Shown here: one piece after another, positions 14,330 to 24,207 of the stretch | Numbering within the stretch: position 1 is the first letter of the stretch | How the letters are laid out: the number at the start of each line of letters is the position of its first letter | Source: Anaeromyxobacter diazotrophicus | Lineage (GTDB): Bacteria > Myxococcota > Myxococcia > Myxococcales > Anaeromyxobacteraceae | Assembly (NCBI RefSeq): GCF_013340205.1 | Contig: NZ_BJTG01000013.1 | Location: forward strand, 19,035-83,034 | DNA length: 64,000 bases | Direction of reading: 5' to 3' | Position numbers and translations under genes: made by a program | Notes under the pieces: generated by a model | What the model saw: only the letters and a program-made list of their open reading frames with translations | Told to the model about the DNA's origin: nothing | Database searches by the model: none

Positions 14330-15907
14330 CTAGTGGATGAGCGGGTTGGCGCGCACCACCTGGCCCTGCTGGGTGCTGAGCGTGCCCTTCGAGTAGATCT
14401 GGTCGAAGAGCCAGAACATGAGGTTGTCGCCGCCGCCGCAGTCCTTGCTGGCGGTCGGGGTGACGCACTTCGAGACGTCGGACATCGGGTAGGCGTTGCT
14501 CGGCGGCGCGGCGGTGGCGGTCGCGCAGACGGAGCCCGACGGCGCGCACGCCTGGCAGGTGCAGGTGAAGGTGTCGTCGAGCGTGTCGAACTCGAAGCCG
14601 TACTTCTCGGTCACGTGGTAGAGCCCGAGGAAGTGACCCGCCTCGTGGGCGATGATGTAGGCCGTCTCGTCCGCCCCGCAGGTGCCGACGAAGCCGCTGC
14701 CGGAGCAAGAGGTCTGGTTATGGCGCAGGTCGGCGGCGGAGACCGCCGCGCCGCTCGCCACCGTCCCGCCGACGCTGGCGGGGCCCGGGATGGTCCCGTC
14801 GATGCCCACCGTGTAGGTCGCCTGGCCGCTCGTGGCCGTCTCGTTGAGCGACGGGACGAGGAAGATGTTGAGGGTGTTCCCCTTCGCCGAGCTCGTGAAG
14901 AGCTGGGACAGGTCGGAGCAGGCGCCGGTCTGGTCGATGTTGACGCCCGAGGCGAAGCGCGTCTGGACGCTCGGCGGGGCGTCCTGGAACGTGACGTTCA
15001 CGGTGACGCCGTTCTTCCCGTAGAGGCCTCTGAGCGTCTGGACCAGCCGGTTCACGTCGGAGTCCTGGCCGGCGTCCGCCCGGGCCTTGTTGAGCGGGAT
15101 GCCGTCGACCGCCGTCGCGACGAAGTACACCACCACGTCGAGCGTGCCGCTGGACGGGATGGCGCCGCTGACGACCGGCTTCGCGATCACGGTGACGTCA
15201 TAGGTGCTGTCGAGGGCGCCCCCCGTGCAGCTGTCGTAGCCGAGCTGACTCTTCCCGATCCCCGCCGCGCACTCGTACGCGTAGTCGGAGACGAGGGCGC
15301 TCCAGGTGCCCGGCGGCAGGCCGCCACCCGCGACGACGGAGAGCCCCTTCGTCGTGTTGGGCAGGGTGAGGGTGCCGGTCGCGGGCGAGTCGCTGAAGAA
15401 GTAGACGGGGAGGATGCTGTAGTCCGGGAGCACCAGCTGGCCGTCGTCGACGTCGTTGAACTTGAAGGTGGGGTCAGGCGACGTCAGCGTGTGCGGGACG
15501 GCGGTGTTGCTGAGTTGGTACGTGCTGCCGCCGGCCACGAAGGTCACGACGTCCGGCGCCTTCGTGGCCTGCTCCACGAGGGTGAGGCTGGCCGTCCCGG
15601 CGGGCACGTCGAAGGTCATCGACGTGCCGACCGTGTGCGTCTCGCGCTTCAGCACGTAGGCGGCGCCCGTCGCCTGGCTGCCGGCGGCCAGCGAGCTGTC
15701 GCCCACCGGCTTCACGTCGCCGCTCCCGCAGGCGGCGATGCCGCCGTCGGGCGACACGGTGACGACCGCGCAGGTGCCGTCGGGCTGGCACGTGAGCCCG
15801 GTGTCGCACGGCTTCTGCGGGCACTTGGTCGCGGCGGGGGTCGAGGAGTTCCCGCCGCAGGCGGCGGCGACGAGGGCGAGCGCGAGGAGGAGTGGGCTCG
15901 GGCGCAT
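14330..15907 (-). CDS. lipoprotein zinc metalloprotease of the metzincin type
   Basis: A 525-residue predicted lipoprotein. The start ATG 15907 gives a signal peptide MRPSPLLLALALVAAACGG with lipobox AAAC. A cysteine-rich stretch follows (CPQKPCDTGLTCQPDGTC), resembling short Cys-rich modules of myxobacterial surface proteins. The catalytic motif HEAGHFLGLYH is at about 421-431, the HExxHxxGxxH zinc site. A probable Met-turn (DNLMFW) comes about 75 residues later, so the metzincin clan is clear; M43 (pappalysin-like) is the closest guess. The region before it (about 70-330) looks like two beta-rich domains. Probably a surface endopeptidase for predation or nutrition. The HEAT-like gene follows after 9 bp. 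Confidence 0.82.
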   Translation of the reverse strand: MRPSPLLLALALVAAACGGNSSTPAATKCPQKPCDTGLTCQPDGTCAVVTVSPDGGIAACGSGDVKPVGDSSLAAGSQATGAAYVLKRETHTVGTSMTFDVPAGTASLTLVEQATKAPDVVTFVAGGSTYQLSNTAVPHTLTSPDPTFKFNDVDDGQLVLPDYSILPVYFFSDSPATGTLTLPNTTKGLSVVAGGGLPPGTWSALVSDYAYECAAGIGKSQLGYDSCTGGALDSTYDVTVIAKPVVSGAIPSSGTLDVVVYFVATAVDGIPLNKARADAGQDSDVNRLVQTLRGLYGKNGVTVNVTFQDAPPSVQTRFASGVNIDQTGACSDLSQLFTSSAKGNTLNIFLVPSLNETATSGQATYTVGIDGTIPGPASVGGTVASGAAVSAADLRHNQTSCSGSGFVGTCGADETAYIIAHEAGHFLGLYHVTEKYGFEFDTLDDTFTCTCQACAPSGSVCATATAAPPSNAYPMSDVSKCVTPTASKDCGGGDNLMFWLFDQIYSKGTLSTQQGQVVRANPLIH

Positions 15908-15962
15908 GGGTCCTCCAGTTCTACGCCGGCGCGCCGCCGTCCGCGCGGGCAAAACGCGGCGG

Positions 15963-15994
15963 CCCGGGGCTGCCCGGCCGGGGGCAGCCCCGGG
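15963..15994 (-). terminator. strong hairpin downstream of spmA-spmB, possible terminator
   Basis: A perfect 13-bp stem (15963-15975 with 15982-15994) and 6-nt loop lies 53 bp past the SpmB-like stop on the minus strand. The bases after it read CCGCCGCGTTTTGCC, so the T-run is weak and offset. It separates the spm pair from the protease lipoprotein gene. Confidence 0.45.
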
Positions 15995-16046
15995 TAGGCC
16001 GTTGTCGCAGGGTGCGAAGCGCTCCCGCGGCCGGGCCCCGGCGCCG

Positions 16047-16586
16047 TCACCGGCCGAAGTAGGCGTGCACCACCAGCGCCGCCGCGGCGAACCCGGCCGC
16101 GTCGGCCAGCAGGCCCGCCGCGAGCGCGTGCCGGTACCGCGTGACGCGCGCGGCCCCCATGTACACGGCGAGCACGTAGAACGTGGTCTCGGTCGAGCCA
16201 GCCATCACCGAGGCGAGGCGGCCGGCGAGGCTGTCCGGCCCCTCGGTGCGCAGCACGTCCGCCACCACCCCCAGCGCGGCGCCGCCGGAGAGCGGCCGCA
16301 CCAGCACGAGCGGCAGCACCGGGGCGGGCAGCCCGAGCGCGGACGTGAGCGGCGCGAGCGCGCGGGCGACGCCGTCGAGCGCGCCCGACGCCTTGAACAT
16401 GCCGAGCGCGACCACCACCGCCACCAGCGGCGGGATGATCCGCACCGCCGTCTCGAACCCCTCCCGTGCGCCCTCGAGGAAGGCCGGATAGACCTGCTGC
16501 TTGCGCGCGAGGGCGAGCAGCGGGACGCCGGCCACGGCGAGCGGGATGGCCCAGGAGGACAGGAGCTGGAGCGCGGCGCGGCCCAT
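16047..16586 (-). CDS. spmB: spore maturation protein B-like membrane protein (nucleoside-recognition/Gate domain)
   Basis: A 179-residue membrane protein with four to five hydrophobic segments. The Gate/nucleoside-recognition motif region reads GFETAVRIIPPLVAVVVALGMFKASGAL, followed by LPLVLVRPLSGGAALGVVADVL and the family's characteristic GSTETTFYVLAVYMGA. The start ATG 16586 is 3 bp after the SpmA-like stop, so both are on one transcript. In Bacillus, SpmA and SpmB are needed for spore-core dehydration. Homologues are widespread in non-sporulating bacteria, where they are thought to be small-solute transporters. The substrate here is unknown. Confidence 0.9.
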   Translation of the reverse strand: MGRAALQLLSSWAIPLAVAGVPLLALARKQQVYPAFLEGAREGFETAVRIIPPLVAVVVALGMFKASGALDGVARALAPLTSALGLPAPVLPLVLVRPLSGGAALGVVADVLRTEGPDSLAGRLASVMAGSTETTFYVLAVYMGAARVTRYRHALAAGLLADAAGFAAAALVVHAYFGR

Positions 16587-16589
16587 CGG

Positions 16590-17186
16590 TCAGGGCGCCC
16601 CGGCCGGCGGCGCCGGGAAGGCGCGGGCGAGGAGCTTCGCGGCCACGACGGCGGTGGCGGCCCCGCACGCGCTGGCGAGCAGCACCGGGCCCACCACGTC
16701 GGCCGGGTCGCGCGCGCCGGCCGCGGCGCGGAGCGCGATCACCGTCGCCGGGACGAGCTGGACCGAGGCGGTGTTGAGCGCGCACAGGAGCGCCTGCGCG
16801 TCGGTGGCGGTGCCGGGGCGCGGGTTCAGCTCCTCCAGCCGCCGCATCGCCTCCACGCCGAAGGGGGTGGCGGCGTTGCCGAGGCCGAGCAGGTTGGCCG
16901 AGACGTTGAGGACGATGGCCCCCAGCGCGGGGTGGTCGTCGGGGACGCCGCGGAAGAGCCGCCGGAGCGCCGGCCGCAGCGCGCGCGCGACGAGCGCCAC
17001 CAGCCCCGCCCGCTCGGCCACCCGCATGAGCCCGAGCCACAGCGCCAGGACGCCTACCAGGCCGAGCGCCAGCGTGACCGCCGCCTGCGCCGAGGTGGCG
17101 ATGGCGGCGGTGAGCTCCGCCATCCGGCCGTTCACGGCCGCGGCCGCCACCGACGCGGCCACGAGCAGGGTCCACAGCACGCTCAC
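16590..17186 (-). CDS. spmA: spore maturation protein A-like membrane protein (nucleoside-recognition domain)
   Basis: A 198-residue polytopic membrane protein. It contains LALGLVGVLALWLGLMRVAERAGL, NVSANLLGLGNAATPFGVEAMRRLEELNP and CALNTASVQLVPATVIALR, which are hallmark stretches of SpmA. The start is GTG at 17186 (MSVLWTLLVAAS); GTG 17180 two codons later is an alternative. No strong ribosome-binding site is seen. It precedes spmB by 3 bp. The 69-bp gap to the divergent transglutaminase-like gene must hold both promoters. SpmA and SpmB probably act together as one membrane complex. Confidence 0.9.
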   Translation of the reverse strand: MSVLWTLLVAASVAAAAVNGRMAELTAAIATSAQAAVTLALGLVGVLALWLGLMRVAERAGLVALVARALRPALRRLFRGVPDDHPALGAIVLNVSANLLGLGNAATPFGVEAMRRLEELNPRPGTATDAQALLCALNTASVQLVPATVIALRAAAGARDPADVVGPVLLASACGAATAVVAAKLLARAFPAPPAGAP

Positions 17187-17255
17187 GCCGGGGATTCTGG
17201 GCGGCGGCGACGGGCGAGGCGAATTTTTGGTAGGAACCGGCGTTCTGGAGAACCG

Positions 17256-18716
17256 ATGACCCGAGCCCTCGCCCTCGCCTTCGCGCTCGCCGCGCTGACC
17301 CTCGCCGGCGGCGCGCGCGCCGCGCAGCCCACCGTGGTGAACCTCGCCCGCCCGGCGCAGCCCGAGTGGTTCGGCGTCTACCTCATGGGGAAGAAGGCGG
17401 GCTTCTCCACCGGCTGGGTCGGCCTGGAGGTGCGCGACGGCCAGCGCGTGCTGGTGGCGAAGAACACCTCGACCCTGTCGGCCACCGTGGGCGACCGCAC
17501 CGTGAAGCGGACGCAGCAGGACGAGAAGGTGTACGAGGCGCGCCCGGGCGGGCGGCTCCTCTCCTTCAGCAGCCGGCGCGAGGGCGACGGCGGGGACCGC
17601 ACGGTGGAGGGCCGCTGCACGCCGCAGGGCTGCCGGGCGATCCTCACCGCGCAGGGCCAGCGCGAGGAGCGCGCGCTGCCGCCGGTGGGCGAGACGGCGG
17701 AGCAGGCCGACGCGGCCCGGCTGGCGGCGGCCCGGCGCGAGGCGGTGCGCGGCGAGCAGCTCGACCTCGAGACCCTGCGCGTGAAGAAGATGGAGGACCG
17801 GTTCGTGGGGCTGGCGCGCGCCGCCGCGGGCGGGGTCGAGGCCGAGCTCGCCCAGGTGGAGGAGCGCGAGGCCGGCGACCGCGCCGCGACGCGGGTGTCC
17901 TTCGCGCCGGACGGGCGGGTGGTGGAGCTGCGCCTCGGCGACGCCGTCTCGGCCCGGGCCGAGCCCGCCGACACCGCCCAGCGCCTCGACAAGGTGGACC
18001 TGTTCGGCATGACGCGGGTGAAGCTGCCCGGGCCCTTGCCGCGCCGGGTGCCGGGCGCGCTGGTGTTCCGGCTGCGCGGCGTGCCGCGCGAGTTCCAGGC
18101 CCCCGACCCGCGCCAGAGCTGGTCGCCGCAGCCGGACGGCGCGGTCCTGCTCACGGTCACCGCGCGGCGGCCGGCCGCGGCCGACCCCGCGCGCGACGCG
18201 GCGCGCGTGCGCGGGCTCCCTCCCGAGCTGAAGGAGGACCTGGCGCCGACGCCCGAGGTGGACTCGGACGCGCCGGTGCTGCAGGCGCTCTCGAGGCAGG
18301 TGGTGGGCGACACCCGCGGCGCCTACGCGGCGTCGGTGAAGCTCGTGCACTTCGTCTACGGCCGCCTGGAGAAGGCCTACGGCGTCTCGCGCGACCGCGC
18401 CACCGAGGTCCTCGCGCTCGGGAAGGGCGACTGCACCGAGCACGCGCTGCTCTTCACCGCGCTGGCGCGCGCCGCCGGCATCCCGGCGCGGCAGGTGCAC
18501 GGCCTCGTCTACGCCCGCTACGACGACGGTGTGCCGGCGCTCTACTGGCACGCCTGGGTGGAGGTGAAGAGCGGCGGGGAGTGGATCGCGGTGGACCCCA
18601 CCTTCGACCAGCCGGTGGCCGATCCCACGCACGTGGTGCTGGGCCGCGGCCCGCAGGTGGACACGGTGGGCCTGCTGGGCGCGCTGCAGGTGGTGAGCGC
18701 GAAGCCGAAGGGGTAG
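17256..18716 (+). CDS. exported transglutaminase-like (cysteine protease fold) protein
   Basis: A 486-residue protein with a Sec signal (MTRALALAFALAALTLAGGARA) and start ATG 17256 behind a CTGGAG ribosome-binding site. The last third is a bacterial transglutaminase-like domain. The triad is Cys393 in GKGDCTEHALLFTALARAAGIPAR, His432 in YWHAWVEV and Asp447 in AVDPTFD. The N-terminal 330 residues are of unknown fold, with a motif WFGVYLMGKKAGFSTGWVGLEV seen in similar periplasmic proteins. Such enzymes may be peptidases or amide-forming enzymes; the substrate is unknown. It is followed by a short GAGGTC tract and a promoter-like sequence before the epimerase gene, so it is probably a separate transcript. 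Confidence 0.82.
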   Translation: MTRALALAFALAALTLAGGARAAQPTVVNLARPAQPEWFGVYLMGKKAGFSTGWVGLEVRDGQRVLVAKNTSTLSATVGDRTVKRTQQDEKVYEARPGGRLLSFSSRREGDGGDRTVEGRCTPQGCRAILTAQGQREERALPPVGETAEQADAARLAAARREAVRGEQLDLETLRVKKMEDRFVGLARAAAGGVEAELAQVEEREAGDRAATRVSFAPDGRVVELRLGDAVSARAEPADTAQRLDKVDLFGMTRVKLPGPLPRRVPGALVFRLRGVPREFQAPDPRQSWSPQPDGAVLLTVTARRPAAADPARDAARVRGLPPELKEDLAPTPEVDSDAPVLQALSRQVVGDTRGAYAASVKLVHFVYGRLEKAYGVSRDRATEVLALGKGDCTEHALLFTALARAAGIPARQVHGLVYARYDDGVPALYWHAWVEVKSGGEWIAVDPTFDQPVADPTHVVLGRGPQVDTVGLLGALQVVSAKPKG

Positions 18717-18733
18717 GTCGAGGTCGAGGTCGG

Positions 18734-18762
18734 TTGACGCGCGGCCTCGCCCAAGGTGTGAT
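18734..18762 (+). promoter_or_regulatory. putative sigma-70 promoter of the methylmalonyl-CoA epimerase gene
   Basis: TTGACG (18734-18739), a 17-bp spacer, then TGTGAT (18757-18762), ending 32 bp before the ATG at 18795. The match is 5 of 6 at -35 and 4 of 6 at -10. It lies just after a GAGGTC repeat tract. Confidence 0.45.
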
Positions 18763-18794
18763 GTCCGCCCCTCGCCTCCCACCCGGAGCCCCTC

Positions 18795-19202
18795 ATGACC
18801 GGTCTCGACCACGTCGCCATCCTCGTCGCGGATCTCGACGCCGCCATCCGGCTCTACCGCGACGTCTACGGCCTCACGCTGTCGGAGGTGGAGGAGGTCC
18901 CGTCGGAGCAGGTGCGGGTGGCGATCTTCGGCCACGGCGCCGGCCGCATCGAGCTGGTGAGCCCCACCGGCCCGTCGAGCCCCATGGCGAAGGCCATCGA
19001 GAAGCGCGGCGAGGGGCTGCACCACGTCTGCCTCGAGGTCCCCGACCTGGCGAAGGCCATGGCGGCCCTCAAGGCCGGCGGCGCGCCCCTCCTCGACGAG
19101 GTGCCGCGCCCCGGCGCCGGCGGCGCGCAGGTGGCCTTCGTCCACCCCAAGGGCAGCCGCGGGGTGCTGGTCGAGCTGCGCCAGGGTCCGCAGAAGGCTT
19201 GA
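18795..19202 (+). CDS. mce: methylmalonyl-CoA epimerase
   Basis: A 135-residue vicinal-oxygen-chelate protein of usual family length. It interconverts (R)- and (S)-methylmalonyl-CoA in propionyl-CoA and odd-chain or branched-chain metabolism. The two half-motifs are clear: GLDHVAILVADLDAAIRLYRD at the N-terminus and GEGLHHVCLEVPDLAKAM in the middle. Metal ligands are probably His6, a His in HHVCLEV and the Glu in VLVELRQG; the Glu in IELVSP is also conserved. The motif SPMAKAIEKRGEGLHH is typical of Mce. The mutase subunits are not in the window. It has its own probable promoter and is not obviously in an operon. Confidence 0.95.
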   Translation: MTGLDHVAILVADLDAAIRLYRDVYGLTLSEVEEVPSEQVRVAIFGHGAGRIELVSPTGPSSPMAKAIEKRGEGLHHVCLEVPDLAKAMAALKAGGAPLLDEVPRPGAGGAQVAFVHPKGSRGVLVELRQGPQKA

Positions 19203-19284
19203 CCCTCGCGCGCGGCGCGTGACAAAAGAGCTGAAATTCCAGCGAGAGAGCGCCCGCCCGGCGCTCCGCTAGAGGGGTGTCCCC

Positions 19285-21228
19285 ATGTCCCGGCTCTGCG
19301 CCGTGCTGCTCGCGGCTTCGACCCTCATCCCGCTGCGGGCGATCGCCCAGGCGGCCGAGGCGAAGCCCGCCTCTCCGGCCGCCCCCTCCCTCGCGCCCGC
19401 GCCCGCCGCGGCGCCGTCCGGCGCGCCGGTGGATCCCGCCACGCGCGACCTCGTTCGCCGCGAGGTGGAGCGCGCCAAGGAGGAGATGCGCGACGAGGTC
19501 CGGGCCGAGATCCAGGGCGCGCAGTCGGCGCGCGAGTTCATGGAGACCTCCGCCGCCGGCGACCGGCCCAAGCTCGAGTTCCTGCAGCTCAACGGGTACC
19601 TGCGCGTGCGCGGGGACCTGATGGACAACTTCGACCTGCGGCGCGCGGCCGACCCCGACGGCTACTTCCTCTTCCCGCGCCCGCTGCGCGACCCGGACCA
19701 CCGCGGCACGCTCACCAGCGGCAACATGCGGTTCCGCCTGGAGCCGACGCTCAACGTCTCCGAGCAGATCCGGGTGATGAGCCAGATCGACATCCTCGAC
19801 AACCTGGTGCTCGGCTCGACGCCGGTGGGCTCGTTCGCGCGCAGCGACTCGGTGCTCTACCCGTTCCAGTCGACGAGCCAGGTCCCGCCGACCGCCGGCC
19901 TCAACTCCGACCGCAACTCCATGGTCGCGAAGCGCGCCTGGGCCGAGGTGCAGACGCCGGTCGGCCTGCTCTCGTTCGGCCGCATGCCGTCGTCGTGGGG
20001 CCTCGGCGTCCTCTCGCACGCGGGCGCCGGCATCGACGACGACCTCGGCGACAGCGTCGACCGGCTCCAGTTCGCGCTCACGCCGATCAGCACCCCCGTC
20101 GGCCGGCTGGTGCTCGTGCCGATGTACGAGATCGTCGCGACCGGCGTCACCTCGCAGGACTTCCGCGTGTCGAGCGGGCTCGGCCAGCCGTTCGACCGCG
20201 ACATGGCCGACGACGCGAAGGCGATCGGCCTCAAGATCGTCCGCGCCGACAGCGACGACGAGGTGAAGCGCAAGCTGGAGCGGGGCGAGGGCGCCCTCGC
20301 CTTCGGCGCCTGGTACATGTACAAGACCCAGGCGTACGAGTTCCCGCAGTGGCTCGCGGCCGGCGCGGTGCCGGCCGGCGGGACGCCCGTGGGCGGGGTC
20401 ACGACGCCGCCGTCCACCGGCTCGACCAACCCCACCGCCAACGACCCGGTGACGGGCAGCTCGGTGAAGCGCGACGCGTACGCCCACACCCTCGACCTGT
20501 GGACGAAGTACCAGACGAAGAAGTTCCGCTTCGAGCTGGAGCTGGCCGGCATCTACGGCCAGATCGGCAACGCCGCGCAGGACGCCTCCGGCAACGGCGT
20601 CGGGCCGGTGCTGCTGCGCCAGTTCGGCGGCGCCGCGCAGGCGGCCTGGACGCTCGGCAAGTTCACCCTCGGCGGCGAGGCCGGCATGGCGAGCGGCGAC
20701 CGGAACCCCGGCTTCGGCAACCGCCCCGGCCGCGGCTGCTACACGAGCTCCACCTCGAGCACGCTCACCACCACCTGCCTCCAGCCGCAGGCGGGCGACG
20801 TCGACGGGATGCAGTTCGCGCCGGGCGACAAGGTGCAGGACATCCGCAACTTCCGCTTCAACCCCGCCTACCACGTCGACCTCATCCTCTGGCGCGACAT
20901 CCTGCAGGGCGTGACCGACGCCTTCTACCTGAAGCCCACCCTGCGCTACGAGTTCATCGAGGGCCTGGCGGCGACGCTGTCCGTCATCTACTCGCAGGCG
21001 ATCTACGCCAGCTCCACCCCCTCCAGCACCAGCACGCCGCTCGGCCTCGAGGTGGACTCGGGGCTCAACTACAAGTCCGACGACGGCTTCCTGGCCTGGC
21101 TCAACGTCGGCATGCTCCAGCCGCTCAGCGGCCTCGGCTACGGCGCGGCCGGCGCGCCCATCGGGGCGCCGCAGGGCGACCTGTCGCGCGCCTGGGCCAT
21201 CCGCTCCGGCGTGGCGGTGAAGTTCTGA
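19285..21228 (+). CDS. TIGR04551-type outer-membrane beta-barrel protein
   Basis: A 647-residue exported protein. It has a signal peptide (to about residue 25), an Ala/Pro linker, and a charged helical stretch (about 48-80, [22 protein letters not shown]) that may form a coiled coil. The rest is a long beta-rich domain with alternating hydrophobic residues ([52 protein letters not shown]) and a C-terminal aromatic (VAVKF), as in outer-membrane porins. I associate this pattern with the myxobacterial TIGR04551 family, which is uncharacterised. The coiled-coil-then-barrel layout resembles SlpA-like porins anchored to the wall. The stop overlaps the argH start by 1 bp (TGATG). Confidence 0.75.
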   Translation: MSRLCAVLLAASTLIPLRAIAQAAEAKPASPAAPSLAPAPAAAPSGAPVDPATRDLVRREVERAKEEMRDEVRAEIQGAQSAREFMETSAAGDRPKLEFLQLNGYLRVRGDLMDNFDLRRAADPDGYFLFPRPLRDPDHRGTLTSGNMRFRLEPTLNVSEQIRVMSQIDILDNLVLGSTPVGSFARSDSVLYPFQSTSQVPPTAGLNSDRNSMVAKRAWAEVQTPVGLLSFGRMPSSWGLGVLSHAGAGIDDDLGDSVDRLQFALTPISTPVGRLVLVPMYEIVATGVTSQDFRVSSGLGQPFDRDMADDAKAIGLKIVRADSDDEVKRKLERGEGALAFGAWYMYKTQAYEFPQWLAAGAVPAGGTPVGGVTTPPSTGSTNPTANDPVTGSSVKRDAYAHTLDLWTKYQTKKFRFELELAGIYGQIGNAAQDASGNGVGPVLLRQFGGAAQAAWTLGKFTLGGEAGMASGDRNPGFGNRPGRGCYTSSTSSTLTTTCLQPQAGDVDGMQFAPGDKVQDIRNFRFNPAYHVDLILWRDILQGVTDAFYLKPTLRYEFIEGLAATLSVIYSQAIYASSTPSSTSTPLGLEVDSGLNYKSDDGFLAWLNVGMLQPLSGLGYGAAGAPIGAPQGDLSRAWAIRSGVAVKF

Positions 21229-22627
21229 TGGCCCGGCGCGGCGGGCGGGCGAAGCCGGTCTCCCGGGCGGCGCTCTCGGGCGAGGCGGACCCGCGCCTCG
21301 TCGCGCTGTCCGTCTCCATCGGCGAGGACGCGGCGCTCTTCGAGCAGGACATCCGCGGCTCGCGCGCCCACGTCGCCATGCTGGCGGCGCGGGGCCTCGT
21401 GCCGAAGGCGGCCGCGCGCCGCATCGACGCCGGGCTGGCCCAGGTGCGGGAGGAGTTCGCCGCCGGGAAGATCGCGTTCGACCCGGCGCTGGAGGACGTC
21501 CACACCCACGTCGAGCGGCGCCTGGGCGAGCTGGTGGGCCGCGACGCGGGCTACCTGCACGCCGGCCGCAGCCGCAACGACCAGGTGGCGCTCGACGAGC
21601 GGCTCTTCATCGTCGACGCCTGCGGCCAGTGCGACCAGGCGCTGGTCGCGCTCATGCGCGCGCTGCTCGGGCAGGCGCGGCGGCACGAGGCCACCCTGCT
21701 CCCCGGCTACACCCACCTGCAGCGGGCGCAGCCGGTGACGCTGGCGCACCACCTGCTGGCCTACGTCGAGGCGCTCGGGCGCGACCGGCAGCGCCTCGGC
21801 GAGGTGCGGGCGCGGGCGGCCGTCTCGCCGCTCGGCTCGGGCGCGCTGGCGGGCACGACCCTGCGCATCGACCGCGCGCACACCGCGCGGGCGCTCGGCC
21901 TCGCCGGCGTGACGCGCAACTCGCTCGACGCCGTCTCCGACCGCGACAGCGCCATCGAGCTCGGCTTCGCCTGCGCGCTCTCGGCGGTGCACCTGTCGCG
22001 CCTCGGCGAGGAGCTCGTCCTCTGGACGACGCGCGAGTTCGGCTTCATGACGCTCTCCGACGCGTTCTCGACCGGCAGCTCGCTCATGCCGCAGAAGAAG
22101 AACCCCGACGTCGGCGAGCTGGCACGCGGCCGGGCGGGGAGCGCCGTGGGCGACCTGGTGACGCTGCTCACCCTGCCGAAGAACCTGCCGCTCTCGTACA
22201 ACCGCGATCTGCAGGAGGACAAGCGGCCGCTGCTCGACGCGCCGCGGAAGCTCGCCCAGACCGCGCTGGCGCTGGCGGGCGCGGTCGAGACCGCCACCTA
22301 CCACGCCGAGCGCATGGCCGAGGCGCTCGGGTCGGGCGAGGCGCTCGCCACCGACGCGGCCGAGTACCTGGTGGAGAAGGGCGTCCGCTTCCGCGAGGCG
22401 CACGAGGCCGTGGGCGCCGCCGCCGCCTGGGCCACGCGCGAGGGGAAGGCGCTCGCCGCCCTGACCGCCGCCGAGTGGCGGCGCTTCCACCGCGCCTTCG
22501 CGCCGGACGTGGTCCGCCGCTTCGACGCGCGCGCCAGCCTGGCGCGGCGGGAGATCCCCGGCGCGCCGGGGCCGAAGCAGGTCGCGAGGCAGCTCGCCCG
22601 CTGGGAGAAGGAGCTGGGGAGGGCCGG

Positions 22628-22631
<4 letters not shown>
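21228..22631 (+). CDS. argH: argininosuccinate lyase
   Basis: A 467-residue enzyme that splits argininosuccinate into arginine and fumarate, the last step of arginine synthesis. Signatures include [37 protein letters not shown] with the catalytic His, and the fumarase-superfamily loop [12 protein letters not shown] at about 283-294. Its length fits the family. The start ATG 21228 overlaps the preceding outer-membrane protein stop by one base, and its stop overlaps the LptM-like lipoprotein start (ATG 22628) by 4 bp. It therefore heads a coupled run argH - lipoprotein - lysA, the same order found in many proteobacteria. Confidence 0.97.
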
Positions 22632-22896
<265 letters not shown>

Positions 22897-22900
<4 letters not shown>

Positions 22901-24180
22901 ACCACTTTCAGCGCCGGCGCGGCGTGCTCCACGCCGAGGACATCCCGCTCGACGAGCTGGCCCGCGCCTACGGCACGCCGCTCTACGTCTACTCCACCGC
23001 CACGCTCACCCGGCACTGGAAGGTGCTGGAGCGGTCCTTGCGGGGGATGCCGCACCTCCTCTGCTACGCGGTGAAGGCCAACTCGAACCTGGCGGTGCTG
23101 TCGCTCTTCGCGCGGCTCGGCTCCGGCTTCGACATCGTCTCCGCCGGCGAGCTGTACCGGGTGCTCAAGGCGGGCGGCGAGCCGGGCAAGGTGGTCTTCA
23201 GCGGGGTCGGCAAGCGCGACGACGAGATCGCGTTCGCGCTCGACCAGGGCGTGAAGGTCCTCGACGTCGAGAGCGCGGAGGAGCTGGGGCGCGTCTCCGT
23301 CGTCGCGCGGCGCCTGAAGCGGCGCGCCCCCATCGCGCTGCGCGTGAACCCGGCCGTCGATCCGAAGACGCACCCCTACATCGCGACCGGCCTGCGCGAG
23401 TCGAAGTTCGGCGTGTCGGTCGAGGAGGCGCGGCGCCTCTACGCGCTCGCCGCCGGCGACCCCGCCCTGCAGGTCAAGGGCGTCGCGATGCACATCGGCT
23501 CGCAGATCACCGAGCTCGGCCCCTTCGTGGACGCCATCGCGCGCGTGCGGGGGCTCGTGCGCGACCTCGCGCGCGAGGGCATCCACCTCGCCCACCTCGA
23601 CGTGGGCGGCGGCCTCGGCATCCCGTACGGCGGCGAGGAGCCGCCGCACCCCGACGTCTACGGCGCGGCGGTGAAGAAGGCGCTGCGCGGCTTCGACGGC
23701 GAGGTGCTGCTCGAGCCGGGGCGGGTGCTGGTGGGGAACGCCGGCGTGCTCGTGACGCGGGTCCTGTACCGCAAGCGGAACGGCCGCCGCGAGTTCGTGG
23801 TGGTGGACGCCGGGATGAACGACCTCGTCCGGCCCGCGCTCTACGGCGCGCAGCACGCCATCGAGCCGGTGGCGCGCCCGCGCGAGGACGAGATCGTGGC
23901 CGACGTGGTGGGCCCGGTCTGCGAGTCCTCCGACTTCCTGGCGCAGCGGCGGCGGCTGCCCGAGGTGAACGGGGGCGAGCTCCTCTGCGTCCGGTCGGCC
24001 GGCGCCTACGGCTTCGCCATGTCCTCCAGCTACAACGCCCGCCCCCGGGCGGCCGAGGTACTGGTGGACGGGGACGTGGCGCGCCTCGCCCGCCGGCGGG
24101 AGACCTTCGCGGACCTCACCCGGGGAGAGCAGGCGAGCCCCCCCGCGCGCCGCTTCGGCACCCGCCGTCCGATCGGTTAA
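22897..24180 (+). CDS. lysA: diaminopimelate decarboxylase
   Basis: A 427-residue PLP enzyme that decarboxylates meso-diaminopimelate to lysine. The PLP lysine is K60 in LLCYAVKANSN. Other signatures are GSGFDIVSAGELYRVLKAG, VAMHIGSQITELGPF, the glycine loop LDVGGGLGIPYG, and the C-terminal active-site cysteine region GPVCESSDFLAQ with later SAGAYGFAMSSSYNARPRAAEVLV. It is the standard fold type III enzyme. The start ATG 22897 overlaps the LptM-like stop by 4 bp. The dapA and dapB genes follow on the same strand, making a lysine/DAP cluster that also supplies peptidoglycan precursors. Confidence 0.97.
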
Positions 24181-24207
24181 AGTCCAGGTCTCCCGCCCGG
24201 AGGTCCC

